Shown: positions 30,101 through 37,696 of the stretch, piece by piece
Layout: each line of letters opens with the position of its first letter
Numbering within the stretch: the first letter of the stretch is position 1
Assembly (NCBI RefSeq): GCF_015207105.1
Contig: NZ_JADEXO010000022.1
Location: forward strand, 1 to 60,933
Direction of reading: 5' to 3'
Length of the DNA stretch: 60,933 nucleotides
Source: a cf. Phormidesmis sp. LEGE 11477
GTDB taxonomy: Bacteria > Cyanobacteriota > Cyanobacteriia > Phormidesmidales > Phormidesmidaceae
Program-made: the position numbers and the translations under genes
Notes under the pieces: model-generated
Seen by the model: only the letters and a program-made list of their open reading frames with translations
Told to the model about the DNA's origin: nothing
Database searches by the model: none

Positions 30101-31304
30101 TGTCAGCGTCTAGAGCAGTCCCGTCTCGTCCAATAATTTTATCGCCGTCAACGATAATCCTGACTTCTGCACTTGGATTCCAAGATTCACTCGGGAAGAA
30201 AGTGGCAAACTTCTCAGTACTACTGACCACCAATCGGCCTGCTACTTCTGCACCTAGCGAAACAAATTTTATCGATTCGCTAGTAACAGTTGCCGGGTCA
30301 ACGCGCTTAGAAAAGCGGACAATAGCCTCTCTTGTCAGGGTGACCATTTCAGAGCCATTAGCAGGCGAAATTTCGGTAATAGTAGTGGTCAGCGGTGTGA
30401 CAGGTTCGATGACATCGGAATTGATGCTGTAGCCAAGGCGGTTAATAGCAGCGATCGCATCGGTAGGCGTAATCGCCCCATTCCCATCAAAATCAGCCCT
30501 GGCATTGCTCTCATCAACCGACTGCCCTAGCCGGTTAATCGCAAAAATCGCATCGGTCGGCGTGACCTGGCCATTGCCATCAATATCCCAAGGGAAGTAG
30601 GTGATATCGTCTTGGTCTTTCCCTTTGCCCTGATTCTGGTTGTTGGTTTCGTTGCTCTCGGCGATCGCACCCTTTGCATCTACTACCAGACCCAAAAAGT
30701 CTTTGTTCAAAGACACATAGTCGGCGCCCTCTCCTGTGGCATCTTCGGCTAGTGCATTCGCGTTTAGAGTCCCTAAAGGCAGTTGAACGTCTATTGTCTG
30801 GCTCAGTACCTGGCCAACAGATAGCGTTGATATCGTCACCGTGGCGACCACCTGGTCATCGTCATTGCCGAAGACATCGTCATTAGAATAGACAATATCA
30901 ACTTCAAACTCGCTAGCATCTGCCGTACCTTGGTTCTGTAGGATAAAGGTGGCGGTGGTGCTACCAGTGAGTACGTGGTCAATGGTGGCATCAAATGCGA
31001 TCGCGACTAGATCCGCGCCAGACTCTGCTGCGTTTAGGGCCAATCCGGTGAGGCGATCGCTACCAGAACTCTGCCTCTCTAAGCCTGTGACAGTAGTATC
31101 TTCAGCGGAAATAGCTTCAGCAAGAATATCTTCAGAAAAAACATCTTGAGAGAGCTGTGGCGAAACTGTTCCAACAGAAGCAGAAGATGTAGAAACTGGA
31201 CCCAATCCAGGAAGAAAAGGATCTGGAGTCGTAAGAGCGATCGCATTCTCTTCAGGCGTTAACAATGGACCTGCTTGTCCTAGGAAATCAGTATTAGAAG
31301 CCAT
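21129..31304 (-). CDS. Giant multidomain exoprotein with CARDB, dockerin, beta-propeller and 16 PPC-like units
   Basis: 3391 aa. Domain order as read: residues about 95-220 CARDB-like; about 240-298 a type I dockerin (DIDGNGQVTPTDAIFAINRL and DFDGNGAITPTDAIAAINRL); about 305-415 Ig-like (ISPANGSEMVTLTREAIVRF); about 430-500 carboxypeptidase-regulatory-like; a unique helical region about 735-960; thrombospondin-3-like Ca-binding repeats (DTDGDLIVDSYEQLVGLDPN) at about 1060-1260; an LVIVD-type beta-propeller about 1280-1530; two Ig-like domains; then from about 1690 sixteen PPC-like beta-sandwich units in eight alternating pairs. There is no classical signal peptide and no RTX tail. It is probably surface-bound or secreted, with the dockerin suggesting attachment to a cohesin partner. 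Confidence 0.85.
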   Translation of the reverse strand: MASNTDFLGQAGPLLTPEENAIALTTPDPFLPGLGPVSTSSASVGTVSPQLSQDVFSEDILAEAISAEDTTVTGLERQSSGSDRLTGLALNAAESGADLVAIAFDATIDHVLTGSTTATFILQNQGTADASEFEVDIVYSNDDVFGNDDDQVVATVTISTLSVGQVLSQTIDVQLPLGTLNANALAEDATGEGADYVSLNKDFLGLVVDAKGAIAESNETNNQNQGKGKDQDDITYFPWDIDGNGQVTPTDAIFAINRLGQSVDESNARADFDGNGAITPTDAIAAINRLGYSINSDVIEPVTPLTTTITEISPANGSEMVTLTREAIVRFSKRVDPATVTSESIKFVSLGAEVAGRLVVSSTEKFATFFPSESWNPSAEVRIIVDGDKIIGRDGTALDADSDGIPGGKVTADFTTLPITRIPDTDVFGFVYDSYNRNSDGSNIPLEGVIIRVDALPELTAVTDENGYFILEDVPAPEFHVYIDASEVADVPEGSQYASLGKAFHSVPGQPTRLFMDGEDFDIYLPLMSGDDIVELSPTEDTAVGFGSSAQTFLAEQFPDVDPEIWERTQVTFIAGSAQDEQGNVATQATIVPVNSDRLPAPLPPGLDLPLVISIQAGGDNGFNREVEGGATNFDVPAPVTFPNLDGLAPGEKSLIWSFNHDAAKWEVIGTGTVSEDGKTITSDEGVGIQAPGWHGVAPGVPANSEPPSEPEPELDYEDIKEILNNDYQSKIGTAGAALAHQLACIAQAACDNEDTWGSGFVKEVLQDVANSVKNFDFRDTLPNALLAGTPIPAYSDKIIERLPNWALEIGDTDIIRLGDISAVLGGFGRHFPYELLPSFFAHADQLDDETHNMFFEQGIVPCFDDLVADGEISSWAGKVAQTIVPPSAIVLREFVQAVDSVLDFGRDLFRSIGSNFSESTIAPFSQLGTSNLTTSSLSDELQNLPSKLTREDLYSTDIDSITTLDVSAEDLFFTPVGSTLQLNVTKQNGDGTVTNLTSSDTGTQYFAIVGDETVEVTEEGLMSILGTPSPIEALTPSLYILVRNGDDVGIGQFAITDIDTDGDLIVDSYEQLVGLDPNAANGLESDLDKDGLVDLAEVLLGTLPTNIDTDGDGINDRTEVLSETGARYSSSNLVTQDSEHYFSVADVNTGFVQRGKTKKDGTIDELVLSQDSEYVVSFFNSQTLKYGSAKFSTPDNVSSFNLPKVVIGESSSPDTDGDKLPDVAEFVLGTSINDTDTDSDGISDFAEIEQGLDPLGGQGFLTGIIANLPLSGEAREVVVEGATNSIEGQTAYVATGSHGLAIIDASQFNSPIVQGQINLAGDNIDVAVDSDVNIAAVAGQSGGLHLVDISDSMTPTLIKTVDLAVNQVEISDGIIYASVGNSVKMLDVFSGEELEPIELSGSGFVSDIAVEGSTLYTYLSGSDTLSAIDINNPGTASVLDEINVSVASSSVGISVGNGVAYIAGSGLRTVDVSDPTDLSLIGDADSFFTARDIALNGSGLGLVAAENQGVGIYSLSDPTDTDALFTQIDTDGTTYDIAIASGIAYVADGSGDLKVINYLPFDSQGQAPTVSISSAADVDSSQAGIQVLEGASVPIQVDVTDDVQVRNVELLIDGEVVSNDVSFPFDLNAVALSNSPLGTSVDIQVRATDTGGNSALSNVLTVDLVPDTFAPEITSTSPSEGTRRRAISGFSVRFNEPIDPDLLTESGIKLRNLGEDGTAGGGDDSEITLSNYQLSESGRTLFITAPSEDIFTAGNYELRIAPAVISDRAGNNRTEAFTLAFTKRSVSDPLTFGELIEDAIFEPGEDQIFTFTGTAGQRIFFDGTDSTFGINARLLSPSGASVSSLSTASDSNPISLLESGTYQWVITGSGNTTGDYSFRVFDLTTADTLTLDTDVNGTLDPGSSAALYQFEGIAGQQLFFDGQSADSGSTFYLYGPGNQQIIARATRSDQAIELPGEGTYTVAIRGFANESHNFSFRLSTPDTTETALTLGDAVSSSISEPGEVDVYTFEGSAGQQLFYDGFNSDASLVFRLLTPSGDNVSNFFTSFTNSDRESINLLEDGTYQLVVSGNGGINTGDYGFQLTDLSTVTALQLDTDITGTLDPGSSAALYQFEGTKGQQLFFDGQSTDNSSTFYLYGPGNQQLAARSTLSDQAIELPGAGTYTVAIRGFATEANDFSFRLSTPDTTETALTLGDTVSGSISEPGEVDVYTFEGSAGQQLFYDGFNSDASLFFRLLSPSGENVINFFSSSTGNDRESINLLENGTYQLIVNDNGGSNTGDYGFQLADLATVEVLQLDTDVSGTLDPGSSAALYQFEGTAGQQLFFDGQSTNNGSTFYLYGPGNQQITARSTRSDQVIALPGEGTYTVAIRGFANEANDFSFRLSTPDTTEIALTLGNAVSSSISEPGEVDVYTFEGSAGQKLFYDGFNSDASLVFNLISPSGDNVSNFFTSFTSSDRESINLLENGTYRLIVNGNGGINVGDYGFQLTDLTTVDTLVLDTDISGTLDPGSSAALYQLEGVAGQQLFFDGQSTDNGSTFYLYGSGNQQLAARSTRFDQAIALPGDGTYFVAIRGSANEANDFSFRLTEQPFEAPEPVVGEALTLGTLTEGAIAVADEVDTYLFDGTAGQRLYYDGISGIASIDASLVSPSGVTVFSFNNANRDRGPITLLESGEYQLRLDGSGSTTGDYGFQLLDLAEATDLPFDTVVSGTLEAGRATDFFQFEGTAGQQLFIEGLGEQSGGTFYLYGSNNQQVTAVNFVGNLDITLPGTGTYYLAAESFSDVALDYSFQIITNTASTTVLTLGDPVTSTISKGGEVDVYTFSATAGQRLYYDGISGSTSIDASLVSPSGVVVFSFNNVNNDRGPISLLESGEYQLRLDGSGSTTGDYSFQLLDLAEATNLAFNTVVSSTLEAGRDTDFFQFEGTAGQQLFIEGLGEQSGGIFYLYGPNNQQVTAANFISSFDITLPGTGTYYLAAESFSDVALDYSLQISTPSVSTTALTLGETVTSTISEGGEVDVYTFSATAGQRLYYDGISGSASIDASLVSTSGVTVFSFNNVNNDRGPISLLESGEYQLRLDGSGSTTGDYSFQLLDLAEGTDLTFDTVVSGTLEAGRDTDFFQFEGTAGQQLFIEGLGEQSNGIFYLYGSNNQQVTAVNFVSSIDITLPGTGTYYLAAESFSDVALDYSFRIGTPSVSTTALTLGETVTSTISEGGEVDVYTFTGTAGQRIFFDGLGGDNFSLFASLVSPSGINNLSFVRPANNTAPITLLESGEYQLRLDGSGTATGDYSFRLLNARTAAPLPIGSTISGTLNPGTATRIFTFEGTANQNLSFEELGSRRFGGIFKLYGPGNQSIVSRNLGFDFEVTLPGSGQYLLALEGSDADEAVNYRFRVV
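21150..25970 (-). repeat. Eight tandem 600-bp pairs of PPC-like repeats
   Basis: Sixteen units of about 100 codons alternate between an A type (GEVDVYTFEGSAGQQLFYDG) and a B type (LYQFEGTAGQQLFFDGQS or FFQFEGTAGQQLFIEG). The first eight units carry the DPGSSAAL version of B and the last eight the EAGRDTDF version. Long stretches near 21780, 22380 and 22980 are almost identical at DNA level and 600 bp apart, pointing to recent amplification or gene conversion of the A-B pair. Confidence 0.85.
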
Positions 31305-31999
31305 AGCTCAGTAAGGAATTATACGTAACAACAAATTTAGAAATTGATCAAATTCCAGCAGTGTAGAGGAAGTCTCTTAAGAACTAGAGACTCAAAGTTA
31401 GAACATACGAAGGACGAAGCGAACAGCATTCCAATGTCAGCTTTGACAAGCTAAAACCAGCTTGCTGACATTCGAAATTACTATCCATTTGTTTAAAGCT
31501 TCAGCCGTCAATAACACGCTGAACAGCTCAAGTGAAATAACGCGGATTGAGCTCGATCTTAGAAGTTTTTACCCAAATCACCTTTCTATAGATACGATGC
31601 AACAGGAGCTGTATCTACCTATTACTAGAGCTTAGAAATCCAGCTCTACAGTGAGTATCTTACAAATCTGCCCCGAGTATTTAGATAGATATTTTCTTTC
31701 TATCAAAGACGCATGATTAGTATACATTGACCGTAAAATCCCAAAAGTGTTATTTACAAAAGTCAACTAGAACAATTCACATACGGAGGCTAGAAGTAGT
31801 TAATGCACAGAAGTGACAGTCTTCCTCGTGCCGCGCGGTAGAGACTTCCCCGGTAGTTTAAAACAACGAACATTCCACACCTTTGAGGTGTTGGAATGTT
31901 CGAGTCTGATCGAATAGCTAAGAACAATCAGTTTAGATCATGAGATCTTACAGTCGCTAGGGCGCTCTTCACAGAGCTTTTCGTCTTTATAGATACACA
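31305..31999. other. 695-bp intergenic region between two giant exoprotein genes
   Basis: Both neighbours are on the minus strand. The part next to 31305 should contain the promoter of the 3391-aa gene but shows no clear motif. A strong hairpin lies at 31867-31902. I see no further gene. Confidence 0.5.
31867..31902 (-). terminator. Strong hairpin with T-run, probable terminator of the 1898-aa gene
   Basis: CGAACATTCCACACCT (31867-31882) and AGGTGTTGGAATGTTCG (31886-31902) pair along their whole length with one bulged base. On the minus strand the stem is followed by TTGTTTT, as in an intrinsic terminator, about 100 nt beyond the stop of the cohesin/RTX gene. Confidence 0.65.
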
Positions 32000-34900
32000 C
32001 TAGAAGGATACAAATTGACGGCTGTTCAAGCTAGAAGTATCTACGCCAGTGAGAGTAGCTAGGACTTCGTTTGTATCAGTAGCAATGATGTCGTTACCAA
32101 CAAAAGAAAGATCGCCTATACCCAGTCCGTTCGCTAATCCAATCAGATCTTGACCGCTAAAGTCAGTGATAGTATTTGTTCCATCGCCAAGGGCTAAGAC
32201 AAATGTATCTTTTCCCTTGCCGCCAGTGAGAATGTCATCGCCCTTGCCACCAATCAGCGTATCTTTGCCAATCCCACCGAAGAGCATATCTCTTCCCTTG
32301 CCGCCAATTAGCGTATCTTTGCCGTTGCCGCCGTCGAGGAAGTCGTCACCGTCACCACCATCGAGAGTGTCAAAACCTTGCTCTCCGAAGAGCGTATCTT
32401 TCCCTGGGCCCCCGATTAGGCGATCGCCATCATCTCCACCAAAGATTGTATCTTTGCCAATCCCACCGAAGAGCGTATCTCTTCCCTTGCCGCCAATTAG
32501 CGTATCTTTGCCGTTGCCGCCGTCAAGGAAGTCGTCACCGTCACCACCATCGAGAGTGTCAAAACCTTGCTCTCCGAAGAGCGTATCTTTCCCTGGGCCC
32601 CCGATTAGGCGATCGCCATCATCTCCACCAAAGATTGTATCTTTGCCGTTGCCGCCATCGAGGAAGTCATTACCACCTAGACCGAAGAGAGTGTTTTCCT
32701 CATCGCCGGTGATGAGAGTATCGTCATCATCGGTACCGATCAAAGTCCCTTTCGGCACATCATCGACATCAACGTTCAGTGTGACCGTTCCAGTATCGGT
32801 GAGTTCACCATCGCTGACAGTGTAGGTGAAGCTATCATTGCCGCTAAATCCTGGGTTAGGTGTATAGGTCACCATGCCACCATCGAGCACACTGACACTG
32901 CCATTAGCAGGATTCGACAACATTTCAACGCTTAAGTCATCACCATCAATATCGAGATCATTGCTGAGAACATTGATATTAACCGCACTACCTACTGTAG
33001 TATTGCCACTGTCATCAACCGCGATGGGAGCGTCGTTCGCCGCCTCAACCGCCAGATCCACCGTGCCGACAACATTTTCTCCGCCATCGTTTACGCCATC
33101 GCTGACGATATAAGTAAAACTGTCGCTGCCGTTAGAGTTGGCATCAGGGGTGTACTCAAAGCTACCGTCTGTATTGACAATCACTGTCCCATTTGCTGGT
33201 CCATCAGCCAGCACCGCGCTTAGAGTATCACCATCAATGTCAATATCGTTAGATAGTACATTGCCAACGATCTTTGTATCTTCTATACCGTTAGCGCTAT
33301 CGGAAACTGCTGTGGGTGGAGTGTTTATCGGTTCTACTGGCTGTACAGTGACATTCACCGTCCCCGTATCGCTGAGTTCGCCATCGCTGACAAGATAGGT
33401 AAAACTGTCGCTGCCGCTAAAGCCTGCGTCTGGCGTATATTCAAAACTGCCATCAGCGTTCACAACAACGCTGCCATTGTCTGGCCCCGTTGACAGAGTC
33501 GCAGTTAAACCGTCGCTATCAATGTCTGTATCGTTGCTGAGCACGTCAACAATAACAGATTCATTTTCGAGCGTAGTCCCTGAATCATCGGTGGCAACTG
33601 GCGCATCATTGACAGGCGTCACGCTCAGGCTAACAGTAGCCGTATCGCTTAGTTCGCCATCGCTGGCGGTATAAGTGAAGCTGTCACTGCCGTTAAAGTT
33701 CGCGTCAGGCGTATATTCAAAGCTACCGTCGGCATTGAGGATAACAGTGCCGTTAGTCGGATCGGTTGCTAGCTCGGCGCTGAGGTCATCGCCATCTAGG
33801 TCAGTATCATTACCCAACACATTGCCTTCAATCAATGTGTCTTCCGTCCCGATAAACTCATCATCAACAGCGTCTGGTGCTTTATTGATTGCACCAACTG
33901 AAACGGTTACTGTACCCACGTCAGTTAGCTCGCCATCGCTGACGGCGTAAGTGAAGCTGTCGTTACCACTAAAGCCAACGTTAGGCGTATATTCAACGGT
34001 CCCCCCTGCTGTCACAACAGCGCTACCATTGGCAGCATTACTCAGTGTGCTAATGCTCAGGGTATCACCGTCAATGTCTGTGTCATTGCCGAGCACATCA
34101 ATCTCGATCGCTTCGCTTTCTAAGGTGTTGCCGCTATCGTTGATGGCAACTGGTGCGTCATTGACCGCCTCAATGTTGACAATTACGCTGCCCTCAACAC
34201 TCGCTTCGCCATCGCTCAAGGTGTAGGTGAAGCTATCGCTGCCATTGAAGTTCGCACTAGGTGTATATTCAAAGCTGCCATCAGTATTAGTCTCCACGCT
34301 GCCGTTCGTGGGGCCTTCTGCTAGCGTCGCGCTCAGCGTATCGCCATCGAGATCTGTATCGTTGCTAAGTACATCGATTGCGACAGATTCATCTTCTGTT
34401 GTATTACCGCTATCCTCAACGGCGATCGGGACGTCGTTAATCGGGTCTACCGTGATATTGACCGTGCCTGTATCGCTGAGTTCGCCATCGCTGACAGTAT
34501 AGGTAAAGCTGTCGCTGCCGTTGAAGTTGGCGGTAGGCGTATACTCAAAACTGCCATCAGCGTTAAATGTCACGGTCCCGTCGGTTGGCTCAGTAGCAAG
34601 CTCTGCGCTGAGATCGTCACCATCCAAATCAGTGTCGTTCCCCAACACGTTTCCGCTAATGGGGGTGTCTTCGCTGCCGCTGAACTCATCATCAGTTGCA
34701 GTTGGTATCTTGTTGACCGCACCGACTGCAACTGTGACTGTACCGACGTCAGAGAGTTCGCCATCACTAACGGTATAAGTAAAGCTATCATTTCCGCTGA
34801 AGCCTGCATTCGGCGTGTATTCAACACTGCCATCGGCTTGTTGGACAACGCTGCCGTTAGAAGCATCACCTAGCGTACTAATGCTCAGATCGTCACCATC

Positions 34901-37696
34901 AATATCGGTGTCATTGCCGAGCACATCGATCTCGATTGCTTCGCCTTCTAGGGTGTTGCCGCTATCACCTGTTGCTACAGGCGCATCGTTTACAGCCTCA
35001 ACAGCTACAGTCACGCTGCCTGTGTCGCTAAGTTCACCATCGGTGACAGTGTAGGTAAAGCTGTCGGTCCCGTTGAAATTAGTATCGGGAGTGTAGTCAA
35101 AGCTGCCATCTGCGTTAGCAGTGACACTACCATTAGCTGGATCAGACAGCAGTGACGCTGTTAGAGAAGCACTATCCACATCGCTGTCGTTACTGAGTAC
35201 ATCAATAGTCAGCGATTCGTCTTCTAAAACAGTCCCAGCATCATTAGTTGCCTCAGGCGCGTCATTCACTGGATCTACTGTTATCTCTACAGTGCCAGTA
35301 TTATTGAGCTCTCCATCACTAACACTATAAGTAAAGCTATCGCTGCCGCTGAAGTTAGTACCAGGTGTGTATTCAAAGCTGCCATCTTCTTTAATATTGA
35401 CTATTCCGTTTCCGGGTTCTGTTGCCAGTGAGACTGTGAGCGCATCATCCTCAGTATCAGTGTCATTGTCCAGCACATTGCCCACAATCAAAGTATCTTC
35501 ATCGCCAGTAGCAACGTCTCCAACTGCAACCGGTGCATCATTTGCAGCGTTGATGCTTAGCGTGACCGTGCCAGTATCAGTCAGCGCTCCATCGCTGACA
35601 GTATACGTAAAGCTATCGCTGCCGTTGAAATTGCCATCTGGCGTATAGCTAAAGCTACCGTCAGGGCTAACAACAACGCTGCCGTTCTCAGGGCCGTCAA
35701 GCAAACTAGCCGTCAGATCTTCCGCTTCATTGTCAACGTCGGTGTCGTTGTTCAACACATTGCCCGTAATTACGGCGTCTTCATCGCCGCTGAAGTCATC
35801 GTTGTTGGCAACTGGTGCGTCGTTGAGAGCACCCACAGAAACAGCAACAGTCGCCGCTTCGCTAATACCGCCATTGCCATCGTTGATAGTGTAGGTGAAG
35901 CTGTCGTTGCCGCTAAAGCCTGCATCAGGTGTGTAGGTGAGTGTGCCATCACCGTTGATAGTGACCTCACCGTTGGCAGCAGCGCCTACAGTCTCGAAAC
36001 TTAGCGTATCGCCTTCAATGTCACTATCATTATCTAGCACATCAATTACAACAGCAGTATCTTCGATAGTGCTGCTACTATCTCCTACGGCAACCGGCGC
36101 ATCATTCACCGCGTCGACGCTCAGCGTGACCGTACCGGTATCGGTAAGCGCTCCATCGCTAACGATGTAGGTAAAGCTATCTTCACCGTTGAAGTTGGTA
36201 TTTGGCGTGTAGCTAAAGCTGCCGTCTGGATTAACCAAAACGCTGCCGTTCTCAGGACCATCGAGCAAGCTAGCTGTCAGTTCTTCCGCTTCATTATCAG
36301 CATCGGTGTCATTGTTCAACACATTGCCCGTAATCACGGTGTCTTCGTTACCGCTGAAGTCATCGTCACTGCTAACTGGAGCATCGTTGACTGCGCCGAC
36401 AGAAATAGAAATAGTAGCTGCTTCGCTGATACCGCCGTTGCCATCGTTGATGGTGTAAGTAAAGCTGTCATTACCACTAAATCCTGCATTAGGCGTGTAG
36501 GTAAGTGTGCCATCACTATTGATGTTGACTTCACCGTTAGCAGCAGCGCCTACGCTTTCAATACTGAGCGTATCGCTCTCAACATCGCTAGCACTATCTA
36601 GCACGTTAATGACAACAGCAGTGCCTTCGGTCGTGCTGCCGCTGTCATCGACTGCAACGGGTACATCGTTGACGGCATCAACGCTCAGCGTGACCGTGCT
36701 GGTATCGGTGAGCGTCCCATCGCTAACGGTGTAGGTGAAGCTATCGCTGCCGTTGAAGTTAGCATCTGGCGTGTAGCTAAAGCTGCCATCTGGGTTGACC
36801 ACAACGTCGCCGTTGGTAGCATCCTCAAGCAAGCTTGCTGTTAGCTCTGAACTTTCATTATCGATATCGGTGTCATTGGCTAACACGTTGCCGCTAATAG
36901 CGGTATCCTCATCGACATCAAAGGTATCGCTAATGGCAACTGGGCCATCGTTGACTGGGTCTACCGTAATATCAACAGTGCCTATGTCACTGAGTTCGCC
37001 ATCGCTAACGGTATAAGTAAAGCTGTCGCTGCCGCTAAAGTTGGCAGCAGGTGTGTAGGTAAAGCTGCCGTCTGGATCAACAACAACGTCACCGTTTGCA
37101 GGCGTATCTAGCAAGCTGGCTATCAGATCTGCGGCTTCGCTATCGGCATCGGTATCGTTGTCTAGGACGTTGCCTGCAATGACCGTGTCCTCATCACCGT
37201 TAAAGGCATCGTTATTAGCAACTGGCGCATCGCTGGAATCGCCCTGTATTGCAAGATTTAAGCTGCCGTACAGGGTTTGATTTCTCTGGTCGGTATCTAG
37301 ACCAACAATCGTAGTTTGCGACCCGATATCTTCTCCAGGGTTAGTGGTGATGGTTACTTCACCAGCCTTCAAAACTTTGAAGGTAACAGTAAAGATAACT
37401 CCAGTAGGAGAAGGGTCAAAGGAAAACGGGTTTCTTGTAGAACCGGCTTCGTTGATTAGACCAGCAGCGTTGTCAATAGTGCCAGTTGTCGCGACGCGAT
37501 CGCTGGAATAAGTTATATTCTCGGCACTTAGAATTTCAGGGTCAAATTTAACATCAGTATAAGCTGAGAAGACAAACGGTCCTGGAGTTTCACGAACGTC
37601 CTTTGCTGTAAAAGTAACGTCAAATTCTTCGCCTACTTCTAGACCGTCTACGCCGTCTCGATCGACTAGACCCAATATAATCTCAACAGAATCCAT
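32000..37696 (-). CDS. Cohesin-like domain plus 16 cadherin-like repeats plus RTX repeats, candidate scaffold protein
   Basis: 1898 aa. Residues 1-150 read as a cohesin-like beta-sandwich: EVGEEFDVTFTAKDVRETPG, FSAYTDVKFDPEILSAENIT, GLINEAG, and GVIFTVTFKVLKAGEVTITT. Residues about 155-1660 are sixteen cadherin-like/tandem-95 repeats of about 90-95 residues, each ending in forms of NGSDSFTYTVSDGELSDTGT followed by VNDAP. Residues about 1675-1850 are RTX nonapeptides (GGDGDDFLDGGNGKDTLIGG) that fold on Ca2+, and the last 40 residues look like an uncleaved type I secretion signal. There is no N-terminal signal peptide, so export by a type I system is likely. The cohesin-like start beside three dockerin proteins suggests a docking partner; that is inference. 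Confidence 0.85.
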   Translation of the reverse strand: MDSVEIILGLVDRDGVDGLEVGEEFDVTFTAKDVRETPGPFVFSAYTDVKFDPEILSAENITYSSDRVATTGTIDNAAGLINEAGSTRNPFSFDPSPTGVIFTVTFKVLKAGEVTITTNPGEDIGSQTTIVGLDTDQRNQTLYGSLNLAIQGDSSDAPVANNDAFNGDEDTVIAGNVLDNDTDADSEAADLIASLLDTPANGDVVVDPDGSFTYTPAANFSGSDSFTYTVSDGELSDIGTVDITVDPVNDGPVAISDTFDVDEDTAISGNVLANDTDIDNESSELTASLLEDATNGDVVVNPDGSFSYTPDANFNGSDSFTYTVSDGTLTDTSTVTLSVDAVNDVPVAVDDSGSTTEGTAVVINVLDSASDVESDTLSIESVGAAANGEVNINSDGTLTYTPNAGFSGNDSFTYTINDGNGGISEAATISISVGAVNDAPVSSDDDFSGNEDTVITGNVLNNDTDADNEAEELTASLLDGPENGSVLVNPDGSFSYTPNTNFNGEDSFTYIVSDGALTDTGTVTLSVDAVNDAPVAVGDSSSTIEDTAVVIDVLDNDSDIEGDTLSFETVGAAANGEVTINGDGTLTYTPDAGFSGNDSFTYTINDGNGGISEAATVAVSVGALNDAPVANNDDFSGDEDAVITGNVLNNDTDVDNEAEDLTASLLDGPENGSVVVSPDGSFSYTPDGNFNGSDSFTYTVSDGALTDTGTVTLSINAANDAPVAVGDVATGDEDTLIVGNVLDNDTDTEDDALTVSLATEPGNGIVNIKEDGSFEYTPGTNFSGSDSFTYSVSDGELNNTGTVEITVDPVNDAPEATNDAGTVLEDESLTIDVLSNDSDVDSASLTASLLSDPANGSVTANADGSFDYTPDTNFNGTDSFTYTVTDGELSDTGSVTVAVEAVNDAPVATGDSGNTLEGEAIEIDVLGNDTDIDGDDLSISTLGDASNGSVVQQADGSVEYTPNAGFSGNDSFTYTVSDGELSDVGTVTVAVGAVNKIPTATDDEFSGSEDTPISGNVLGNDTDLDGDDLSAELATEPTDGTVTFNADGSFEYTPTANFNGSDSFTYTVSDGELSDTGTVNITVDPINDVPIAVEDSGNTTEDESVAIDVLSNDTDLDGDTLSATLAEGPTNGSVETNTDGSFEYTPSANFNGSDSFTYTLSDGEASVEGSVIVNIEAVNDAPVAINDSGNTLESEAIEIDVLGNDTDIDGDTLSISTLSNAANGSAVVTAGGTVEYTPNVGFSGNDSFTYAVSDGELTDVGTVTVSVGAINKAPDAVDDEFIGTEDTLIEGNVLGNDTDLDGDDLSAELATDPTNGTVILNADGSFEYTPDANFNGSDSFTYTASDGELSDTATVSLSVTPVNDAPVATDDSGTTLENESVIVDVLSNDTDIDSDGLTATLSTGPDNGSVVVNADGSFEYTPDAGFSGSDSFTYLVSDGELSDTGTVNVTVQPVEPINTPPTAVSDSANGIEDTKIVGNVLSNDIDIDGDTLSAVLADGPANGTVIVNTDGSFEYTPDANSNGSDSFTYIVSDGVNDGGENVVGTVDLAVEAANDAPIAVDDSGNTTVGSAVNINVLSNDLDIDGDDLSVEMLSNPANGSVSVLDGGMVTYTPNPGFSGNDSFTYTVSDGELTDTGTVTLNVDVDDVPKGTLIGTDDDDTLITGDEENTLFGLGGNDFLDGGNGKDTIFGGDDGDRLIGGPGKDTLFGEQGFDTLDGGDGDDFLDGGNGKDTLIGGKGRDTLFGGIGKDTIFGGDDGDRLIGGPGKDTLFGEQGFDTLDGGDGDDFLDGGNGKDTLIGGKGRDMLFGGIGKDTLIGGKGDDILTGGKGKDTFVLALGDGTNTITDFSGQDLIGLANGLGIGDLSFVGNDIIATDTNEVLATLTGVDTSSLNSRQFVSF
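32259..32636 (-). repeat. Two near-identical 189-bp tandem copies in the RTX region
   Basis: Copy 1 is 32259-32447 and copy 2 is 32448-32636. They encode the same 63 residues (seven RTX nonapeptides), with only one or two base differences noticed. A third partial copy starts at 32637. This is a recent in-frame duplication. Confidence 0.9.
32770..37240 (-). repeat. Sixteen tandem cadherin-like coding repeats
   Basis: Units of about 270-285 bp share GACAGC...TTCACCTACAC-type segments on the coding strand. Groups of units alternate in a higher-order pattern (SGNDSF-type and NGSDSF-type), indicating block duplication. The reverse strand also stays open over many units and yields false Ser/Pro-rich reading frames. 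Confidence 0.85.

Noticed and set aside
32166-37016. Series of Ser/Pro/Leu-rich plus-strand open frames
   Set aside because: They are the antisense reading of the cadherin-like and RTX repeats; they repeat with the same period and lack start signals.
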